Shown here: positions 7,993-12,716 of the stretch, one piece after another
Layout: each line of letters starts with the position of its first letter
Position numbering within the stretch: the stretch's first letter is position 1
Assembly: GCA_050693875.1 (NCBI GenBank)
Contig: JBOGWP010000048.1
Location: forward strand, 1-15,086
Direction: 5' to 3'
Source of the DNA: JBOGWP01 sp050693875
GTDB lineage: Bacteria; Actinomycetota; CADDZG01; JAHWKV01; JBOGWP01
Length of the DNA stretch: 15,086 nucleotides
Translations under genes and position numbers: made by a program
The notes under the pieces: generated by a model
Database searches by the model: none
The model's input: the letters and a program-made list of their open reading frames with translations, nothing else
What the model was told of the DNA's origin: nothing

Positions 7993-8454
7993 CTATGGGC
8001 CGGTCCGCTCGCAGCGGAACGATCCCGTGGCGCTGAAGGTGGGGGTGAAGCTGCCGAGCAGCGGGATCGAGATGCGATACTCGGGATTCGAGCTGGAGCT
8101 CACCGAGGCCGTGACCTTCACCTCGTTGCCGATGCCGGCACTCGCGCACGGCCGGGTGCTCCCGGAGGTGGACGGCGTCGTGGCCACGCTCACGTCCAGC
8201 CCGTCGAAGAGGTTCTGGGCCGCCCGGGCGCGGGTCTGGATCTCGGTGAAGCTGGCGCCGATGGAGGCGAGCCGAGCGCCCTCGCGGGCTGCCGCCTGAA
8301 GTCCCTGGACCCGGTTGTAGGCGATGCCGAACTGAACGATGCCGAAGACCAGCAGGATCAGCACCGGCAGCACGAGCGCGAACTCGACCGCCGATGCGCC
8401 GGCATCCCCCGCCCACGGGCTCGTTCGGGCTGTCCTTTGGTTCCGTGTCAGCAT
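7993..8454 (-). CDS. tadE: Pseudopilin TadE
   Basis: A 153-residue minor pilin. The leader MLTRNQRTARTSPWAGDAG ends in Gly19, followed by ASAVEFALVLPVLILL, so prepilin peptidase should cut after Gly19 and Glu24 is mature position 5. The segment IVQFGIAYNRVQGLQAAAREGARLAS is the conserved TadE pattern after the hydrophobic helix. The C-terminal domain is small, Ser/Thr-rich and has two cysteines. The ATG at 8454 is chosen because it has a GGAGAG ribosome site and a normal leader; an earlier in-frame start at 8577 would begin inside the pilin gene and add 41 low-complexity residues. The stop is 9 bp before the TadG-like start. Confidence 0.9.
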   Translation of the reverse strand: MLTRNQRTARTSPWAGDAGASAVEFALVLPVLILLVFGIVQFGIAYNRVQGLQAAAREGARLASIGASFTEIQTRARAAQNLFDGLDVSVATTPSTSGSTRPCASAGIGNEVKVTASVSSSSNPEYRISIPLLGSFTPTFSATGSFRCERTGP

Positions 8455-8480
8455 TCGTCTCTCCTTCGACCCTCCGCGGC

Positions 8481-8533
8481 CGCCTCTGAGAGGCGACCCC
8501 GGAGAGCCTCCGGGCGACGCGATGCGCCCGGAG
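8481..8533 (-). promoter_or_regulatory. Overlapping alternative hairpins after the second pilin gene
   Basis: The 88-bp gap between the pilin stop and tadE contains three stems. CGCCTC/GAGGCG (8481-8495) has a 3-nt loop. CCCGGAG/CTCCGGG (8498-8514) has a 3-nt loop. CTCCGGGCG/CGCCCGGAG (8508-8533) is a perfect 9-bp stem with an 8-nt loop. The last two share the arm 8508-8514, so only one can form at a time. No T-tract follows. The position, just 3' of the most highly needed subunit gene, fits a partial attenuator or an mRNA 3'-end stabiliser that keeps pilin transcripts in excess. Confidence 0.55.
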
Positions 8534-8542
8534 AAGCTCCCA

Positions 8543-8788
8543 TCAACAGCTGCTGCTGCCGCTCCCGGTGATGCCACCCGCCGTGAGGTTGGTGACGACG
8601 GTGCAGAAGCCGGTCTTGATCTGCTTTCCGAGGAACAGGACCACCAGGACGATCACGGCGGCGATGAGGGCGACCATGATTCCGTACTCGACCGCCGTGG
8701 CACCGGTCTCGCTCCGGAAGTCGACGCGAGAGCGGATCTTGGACATCAGCCATGCACTCGTGAACTGCGCCCACTGCAGAAGGTCCAT
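8543..8788 (-). CDS. flp: Flp-type pilin, second copy
   Basis: An 81-residue prepilin. A 29-residue leader ending in Gly29 precedes ATAVEYGIMVALIAAVIVLV, the Flp pattern G|xxxxEY with Glu and Tyr at mature positions 5 and 6. The mature protein would be 52 residues: one hydrophobic helix, then KQIKTGFCTVV and a Ser/Gly-rich tail ending in Cys. The leader is longer than that of typical Flp pilins. The ATG at 8788 is preferred over 8812 because a perfect AAGGAGGTG site lies 6 nt upstream. It matches the upstream pilin at about 69 of 81 residues. Confidence 0.94.
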   Translation of the reverse strand: MDLLQWAQFTSAWLMSKIRSRVDFRSETGATAVEYGIMVALIAAVIVLVVLFLGKQIKTGFCTVVTNLTAGGITGSGSSSC

Positions 8789-9043
8789 CTGTTTCACCTC
8801 CTTCCGAAACATCAGGCTCCACGAAAGGCCCGATCGACTGAGTCCAGCCGCGGAATCGCGAGCACGTCCGATCTGGTCAAGCGCCGAGCCCTAGCAGCTG
8901 CTCGAGCCCGATCCCGAGAAGCCTCCGCTCGTCAGAGCGCCGACGACGGTGCAGAAGCCGGTCTTGATCTGCTTTCCGAGGAAGAGGACCACCAGGACGA
9001 TCACGGCGGCGATGAGGGCGACCATGATTCCGTACTCGACCGC
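8594..9043 (-). repeat. Near-identical 102-bp core shared by the two pilin genes
   Basis: Positions 8594-8695 and 8942-9043 are identical except for one base, a silent Leu codon change (CTG/CTC). They encode the cleavage site, hydrophobic helix and first part of the tail (34 codons). Flanking coding parts differ in both silent and amino-acid-changing sites. This pattern suggests tandem duplication with later gene conversion of the core, or very strong codon constraint. Confidence 0.85.
8790..8811 (-). promoter_or_regulatory. Second pilin ribosome binding site in a small hairpin loop
   Basis: In the transcript, TGTTTC (8806-8811) and GAAACA (8790-8795) can pair as a 6-bp stem with a 10-nt loop carrying most of AAGGAGGTG. 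The site is at an ideal distance from the ATG at 8788. A weak AT-rich stem presenting the site in its loop could make pilin translation sensitive to temperature or binding proteins, but it may be chance. Confidence 0.35.
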
Positions 9044-9136
9044 GGTCGCCCCGGTGTCGCTCTTGAAGTCGACGCGAGCTCGGACCTTGGACATGAGCCA
9101 TGCGGCCGTGAACTGCGCCCACTGCAGGATCTCCAT
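8891..9136 (-). CDS. flp: Flp-type pilin, first gene of the Tad operon
   Basis: An 81-residue prepilin with a 29-residue leader ending in Gly29 and the motif G|ATAVEYGIMVALIAAVIV, so the mature subunit is about 52 residues. A single hydrophobic helix is followed by GKQIKTGFCTVV and a tail ending in GSGSSSC, giving two cysteines in a protein class that usually has few. The ATG at 9136 has a GGAGGTG site 8 nt upstream; a longer in-frame start at 9184 lacks support and would add 16 residues before the conserved leader. As the promoter-proximal gene it should be the most strongly expressed. A 102-bp gap separates it from the second copy. No prepilin peptidase (TadV/CpaA) gene is visible in the window. 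Confidence 0.94.
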   Translation of the reverse strand: MEILQWAQFTAAWLMSKVRARVDFKSDTGATAVEYGIMVALIAAVIVLVVLFLGKQIKTGFCTVVGALTSGGFSGSGSSSC

Positions 9137-9144
9137 CCAGGATT

Positions 9145-9193
9145 CACCTCCCTCCGAACTCCTCCGGCAGGCATCGCCCTGCATGATTCGGAG
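9145..9193 (-). promoter_or_regulatory. Pilin leader hairpin abutting the ribosome binding site
   Basis: In the 5' leader of the first pilin, CTCCGAA (minus strand, 9193-9187) pairs with TTCGGAG (9158-9152), enclosing an inner 5-bp stem GCAGG/CCTGC (9167-9171 with 9178-9182). The base of the outer stem ends exactly where the GGAGGTG ribosome site (9151-9145) begins. This could modulate ribosome access or protect the 5' end. No known riboswitch class was recognised, and I saw no cyclic-di-GMP riboswitch core. Confidence 0.4.
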
Positions 9194-9261
9194 CTTTGGA
9201 ATGCCGAGAAGCGTAGCCCCCCCTCCGGCCGATGGGATGAGGCAGACGGCGTGAACGGCGA

Positions 9262-9290
9262 CGGATAGATGTCCTGCATTGGCAGGACAA
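9262..9290 (-). promoter_or_regulatory. Candidate pilus operon promoter
   Basis: On the minus strand, TTGTCC (9290-9285, four of six matches to TTGACA) and TATCCG (9267-9262, a weak -10) are separated by 17 bp, giving a leader of about 120 nt before the pilin ATG. The -35 overlaps the GGGAC-type box at 9284-9297, as expected for an activator that touches RNA polymerase. The weak -10 fits an activator-dependent promoter. Low certainty without transcript data. Confidence 0.35.
9270..9289. repeat. 8-bp inverted repeat in the divergent promoter region
   Basis: TGTCCTGC and GCAGGACA flank a 4-nt ATTG spacer. The right arm overlaps the first GGGAC-type box, so the run holds three related half-sites (GGGAC, GTCCTG, CAGGAC). 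It may extend regulator binding toward the -10, or form a small hairpin in transcripts. Confidence 0.55.
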
Positions 9291-9297
9291 AAGTCCC
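9284..9297. promoter_or_regulatory. GGGAC-N4-GTCCC palindrome 1 (DosR-like operator candidate)
   Basis: AGGAC-AAAA-GTCCC on the plus strand, one mismatch from the perfect palindrome. On the minus strand it reads CGGGACTTTTGTCCTG, very close to the mycobacterial DosR box pattern GGGACTWWAGTCCC. It overlaps the candidate -35 of the pilus operon. Confidence 0.55.
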
Positions 9298-9333
9298 GGC
9301 TGATGATGCATGTGAACCAGTTGTTGGCCTCCG

Positions 9334-9347
9334 GGGATTTCGGTCCC
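9334..9347. promoter_or_regulatory. GGGAC-N4-GTCCC palindrome 2
   Basis: GGGAT-TTCG-GTCCC, one mismatch. It lies between the other two boxes, with centres 50 bp from box 1 and 23 bp from box 3. Flanking G and C runs also allow a short hairpin, so this is the weakest of the three. Confidence 0.4.
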
Positions 9348-9356
9348 CCGGCGGTC

Positions 9357-9370
9357 GGGACTCAGGTCCC
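9357..9370. promoter_or_regulatory. GGGAC-N4-GTCCC palindrome 3, upstream of the divergent ATPase
   Basis: GGGAC-TCAG-GTCCC with perfect 5-bp arms. It is centred about 31 bp upstream of CAGAAT (9395-9400), a candidate -10 for the plus-strand ATPase whose ATG is at 9434. It could therefore serve the divergent gene as well as the pilus operon. Confidence 0.55.
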
Positions 9371-9433
9371 TTCCGGCGCCTCGGCCGTCTCCGCCAGAAT
9401 GAGGAAGCTCGGATCCGGCGAAGGAGGGCCTCG

Positions 9434-10456
9434 ATGTCGATGATGGGACGAAACGAACGGCACGCAACACGAGAGCCCCGCACCGTTGCCGGGCTATTCG
9501 GAGAGATGGATCTGGCGCTTCGGGCGGGACGAGCACGCGAGCTGGTCCCGGTCGCGACCGGCTTCCGGACGCTCGACCGCGTCCTCGGCGGAGGCCTCCA
9601 CCCCGGAGAGCTCACGCTGGTGGGGGGAGTTCCCGGCTCTGGCAAGACCGTGGTCACCCTGCAGTGGGCCCGCAACATCGCCGCCGCAGGAGGGCGGGCG
9701 GTGTACATCTGCTACGAGCACGAGGAAGCCGATCTGCTGATGCGTCTCCTCGCACTCGAGATGGGCGAGCTGCCGGACTCGGAGGACCCCGAGATCGAGG
9801 CGCTGCGAGCCGACGTCCAGCGCGCGGCATCCTCAGGAGGCCGTAGCCTCGGCGAAATCCTCGAGGCCGAGGGAGCGGCCCGCCGGGCATTCGAGCGGGT
9901 CGAGGGCTATGGCGAGCGGCTGTGGCTGCTAAAGGCCGCGGGAGCGCACACCGGGCTCGACCAACTCGAGGAGATCCTGAGCGCCCACAACGGCAGCCGG
10001 CCGGTGCTCTTCGTCGACTACCTGCAGAAGGTGGCCATTCACCCGGAGCCGCCCGACGAGGCCGAGAAGGTGACCCGCATCTCCGAGGGGCTCAAGGACC
10101 TGGCACTCTTCCAGGCCGCGCCGATCGTGTGCGTGGTGGCCTCGGATCTCGACGGGCTGCGCTCCCGCCGCCTCCGCCTTCACCACTTCCGGGGATCCTC
10201 TGCGCTCGCCTACGAGAGCGACGTTGCTCTCGTGCTGAACGAAAAGGTCAACGCGGTCTCGAAGGTGCATCTCGCCTACGACCCCCTCCGCGCCGAGACG
10301 TTCAAGAGCTGGGTGGTCTTTTCCGTTGAGAAGAACCGTGGCGGTCCGAACCTGGTCGACCTCGAATTCCGCAAGGATTTCACCCACTTCCGTTTCGACC
10401 CCGAGGGCGGAATCGTGAGCGAGAAGCTCGTCGACGAGCGGATCTTCGCCGAGTAG
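9434..10456 (+). CDS. Free-standing DnaB-C/RecA-like ATPase, divergent from the pilus operon
   Basis: A 340-residue P-loop ATPase matching the C-terminal half of replicative helicase DnaB: TGFRTLDRVLGGGLHPGEL near 42-60, Walker A GGVPGSGKT at 64-72 with Lys71, YICYEHEE near 91-98, Walker B VLFVDYLQ at 191-198 with Asp195, HFRGSSALAYESDVALVL, and KNRGGPNLVDLEFRKDFTHF as in the DnaB arginine-finger region. The DnaB N-terminal primase-binding domain is absent; only about 40 uncharacterised residues precede the core, so it is unlikely to be the replicative helicase. Compared with DnaB, an acidic/Ala-rich insertion lies around 112-160. The ATG at 9434 is fixed by AAGGAGGG 5 nt upstream. Its role is unknown; a KaiC-like regulatory or phage-derived role is possible. 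Confidence 0.83.
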   Translation: MSMMGRNERHATREPRTVAGLFGEMDLALRAGRARELVPVATGFRTLDRVLGGGLHPGELTLVGGVPGSGKTVVTLQWARNIAAAGGRAVYICYEHEEADLLMRLLALEMGELPDSEDPEIEALRADVQRAASSGGRSLGEILEAEGAARRAFERVEGYGERLWLLKAAGAHTGLDQLEEILSAHNGSRPVLFVDYLQKVAIHPEPPDEAEKVTRISEGLKDLALFQAAPIVCVVASDLDGLRSRRLRLHHFRGSSALAYESDVALVLNEKVNAVSKVHLAYDPLRAETFKSWVVFSVEKNRGGPNLVDLEFRKDFTHFRFDPEGGIVSEKLVDERIFAE

Positions 10457-10517
10457 GGGTGGGCGTGGCACTGCGACCTTCCATTTCAGCACGGGGTTAA
10501 GGGAGTTCAACGTCGCC

Positions 10518-12114
10518 GTGAGCGCCGCTCGCGTCGCGGGGCGTCCGGCCGGTCCCGGCACGCCTGGAGATGAGCCCCCCCGCACGCACCAGCGGACCCG
10601 GGGCCCGCGCATCGGCCCGGCAACCATCGCTCGCCTCACCGTTCTTGGATCGATCGCCGTGGTGTCGCTCGGCAGGCGGCTGGCAGAGTGGACGTCTGGT
10701 GGCACCTCAAGACCGGGGAGCTGATCGCCCAGGCACACGCTCTTCCGACCGGCGACCCCTACTCGTTCACGGCCCCGGGGAAGCGCTGGGTCGTGCAGGA
10801 GTGGGGGTCGGAGGTGCTCCTCCACGGCATCGACTCTGTCTTCGGGCTGCGCGGGGTGATCGTCTGGCGCTCCGTCATGCTCGTCCTCGTCTACGCCCTG
10901 GTCGCCCGGCTCATGCTCCGGCGGGCCGGCAACAGCGCTGGGACATGGGGGCTGATCGCCCTCACGGCGTACGCGGGAGTGGTGAACTGGACCGAACGGC
11001 CGAACCTGCTCTCCTTCTTGCTCTTCGTGGTCACCCTCACCCTGCTCGAGCGACGCGATACGCGCATCTGGTGGTTCGTACCCGTCGCGGCGCTCTGGGC
11101 CAACCTCCACGCGATGGTCGTGCTCGGCCTCGGGCTCGTGGCGCTCGTCGCGGCGATCGAACGGCTGAAAGTGTGGCTCCGGTGGGAGGGCGCCGACCGC
11201 GCCTGGTCACGTCGGCTCGCCGTCGTGGCAGTTGCCGGGAGTGCGGCCTCGCTTTTCAACCCCTACGGCGCCGGCCTGCACCTTCATGCCTTCCGCCTGG
11301 TGGGCATGGCCTCGGGAATCATCAGCGAGTGGGCGTCGCCCTCCTTCCACGACCCCGGGCCATGCTCTTCATGGTTCTCGTCCTGCTGGCGTTCTCCTCG
11401 ATGGTGCTCGGGCGGCGGCGAGTGGATCCCGCCGACGCCGGACTCGTGGCAGCCTTCCTGTTCCTCGGACTTTACGCGCTGCGCAACCTCGCGGCTGCGT
11501 CCATCGTCATCGGCCTCGCGGCTTCACGGTACGTGCCGGGCGCGGCCGAACTGCTCGCACGGCGTGGGGTCCGGTCCTCGGGCAAGCAGCTGCGCCGGGG
11601 GGCGGCGGTGGGGATCAACGCCACCTCCCTCGTCGCGGTGGTGCTCCTCTTCGCCCTCCTCGCAGGTACCCGCTTCCCGAGATCCGGCTCGCTGAAGGCG
11701 AGCGCGGACTCGAGCTTCCCCGTCGCCACGATCGAGAGCCTTCGAGGTGAGCGAGTGCGGCTCTTCACCACCGACGTGTGGGCGGGACTCGTCATCTACG
11801 CGGCCTGGCAGACGCGGGTGTTCTGGGACACGAGGAGCGACTTCGACGGCCGGGGAATCTTCGAGCGGTCGAAGGAGATCGACACCCCCCGGGCGGGCTG
11901 GGAGGAAGAGCTTCGCCGGGCCTGCGTCACGCACGTCCTTGTCCCGGGCGAGCGGCCGCTCGCGGTCGTGATGCGCGCCGACCCGGACTGGATTCATCTG
12001 CGCGAGGAGAAGGTACGCGGCGGCACCGCAGTGCTCTTCGTGCCCCGCCAGCCGGCCCCGGCCTGCGGCCGGCAACCTCAGGCTCCCGGTCGCGTCACGA
12101 GCGCCAGGCGATAG
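10518..12114 (+). pseudogene. Multi-spanning membrane protein of unknown function, broken by two frameshifts
   Basis: Three frames join into one protein of about 530 residues. Residues from a GTG at 10518 (IGPATIARLTVLGSIAVVSLG, first span) continue in another frame at about 10688 (DVWWHLKTGELIAQ, TGDPYSFTAPGKRWVVQEWGSE, then several spans), and from about 11360 in a third frame (AMLFMVLVLLAFSSMV, further spans). A soluble C-terminal domain follows (LFTTDVWAGLVIYAAWQTRVFWDTRSDFDG, WEEELRRACVTHVLVPGERP). The layout resembles uncharacterised bacterial membrane proteins with GT-C-like topology, usually annotated as hypothetical. Both junctions look like loss of one G (GAGGTGGAC to GAGTGGAC near 10688; GGGG to GGG at 11357-11359). 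This is real decay or assembly error. The 3' end overlaps the regulator gene by 37 bp, tail to tail. Confidence 0.75.
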
Positions 12115-12716
12115 GCCTCGCTCACCGCCTGGGCGGCGGTCTGGACACCGAGCTTCGCATAGATGCTCGTGAGGTGGTTCTTCACGGTCTTGACCGAGAG
12201 GTAGATCCGCTCCGCCACGTCGTTGGTCCGGGCGCCGGAGGCGAGCAGCCGCAGGATCTCCAGCTCCCGGTCGGTGAGCCTCGTCGGCGAGCCTCCTCTC
12301 CCGCTGGCCAGCTCCATCACTCGCCGGGCAACGGCCGGGGTCAGGTACGACCCGCCGTCCGCCACCGCCCGGAGCGCCTGGAGCAGCTCCTCGGTCGACG
12401 CGCTCTTCGGAAGGTAGCCGTCGGCCCCCAGCTCGATCGCCCGCCGTATGTGGGCGTCGTCGTCGTGCATGGTGAGGAACACGATCCGGACCTCCGGGGC
12501 CCGCTGCTTGAGCCGCTCGGCCACCCGCAGCCCGTCCTCTCCCGGCAGGTTGATGTCCAGGAGGACCACCTCCGCCTCCCACCGCAACGCGAGCTCGACG
12601 GCATCGTCGCCCCGCCCGGTCTCGGCGACCACGTCGAAGTCCGGCTCTCCGGAGACGGCCTTCACGAGGCTCTGGCGAACCAGGGTGTGGTCCTCGACCA
12701 CGACGACACGAATCAT
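12078..12716 (-). CDS. NarL/DosR-type response regulator
   Basis: A 212-residue transcription factor with an N-terminal receiver (about 1-118: acidic pair Glu8-Asp9, phosphoacceptor Asp54 in LLDINLPGEDG, Thr82, Lys104 in LPKSAS) and a C-terminal LuxR-type helix-turn-helix (about 145-206: LTDRELEILRLLASG, NDVAERIYLSVKTVKNHLTSIYAKLGV). All canonical receiver residues are present. The recognition helix K-T-V-K-N at 176-180 matches that of mycobacterial DosR, whose operators are GGGAC/GTCCC palindromes like those in this window. The ATG at 12716 overlaps the kinase stop as ATGA and has AAGGAGATG upstream, so kinase and regulator are co-translated partners. Predicted targets are the kinase promoter and the pilus/ATPase intergenic region. 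Confidence 0.93.
   Translation of the reverse strand: MIRVVVVEDHTLVRQSLVKAVSGEPDFDVVAETGRGDDAVELALRWEAEVVLLDINLPGEDGLRVAERLKQRAPEVRIVFLTMHDDDAHIRRAIELGADGYLPKSASTEELLQALRAVADGGSYLTPAVARRVMELASGRGGSPTRLTDRELEILRLLASGARTNDVAERIYLSVKTVKNHLTSIYAKLGVQTAAQAVSEAYRLALVTRPGA

Noticed and set aside
6755..8416. 553-codon minus-strand frame over the tadE and tadG-like genes
   Set aside because: It is an alternate frame of two genes with clear pilin-like N-termini and ribosome sites, and its translation is Arg/Gly-rich without motifs.
9137..9433. Possible cyclic-di-GMP riboswitch upstream of the pilins
   Set aside because: The leader has hairpins, but I could not find the conserved core or receptor bases of either known class on the minus strand.
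11351..11361. Programmed -1 frameshift in the membrane protein gene
   Set aside because: GAC-CCC-GGG-CCA does not fit a standard slippery heptamer, and a second -1 break near 10688 in the same gene argues for base loss or error.
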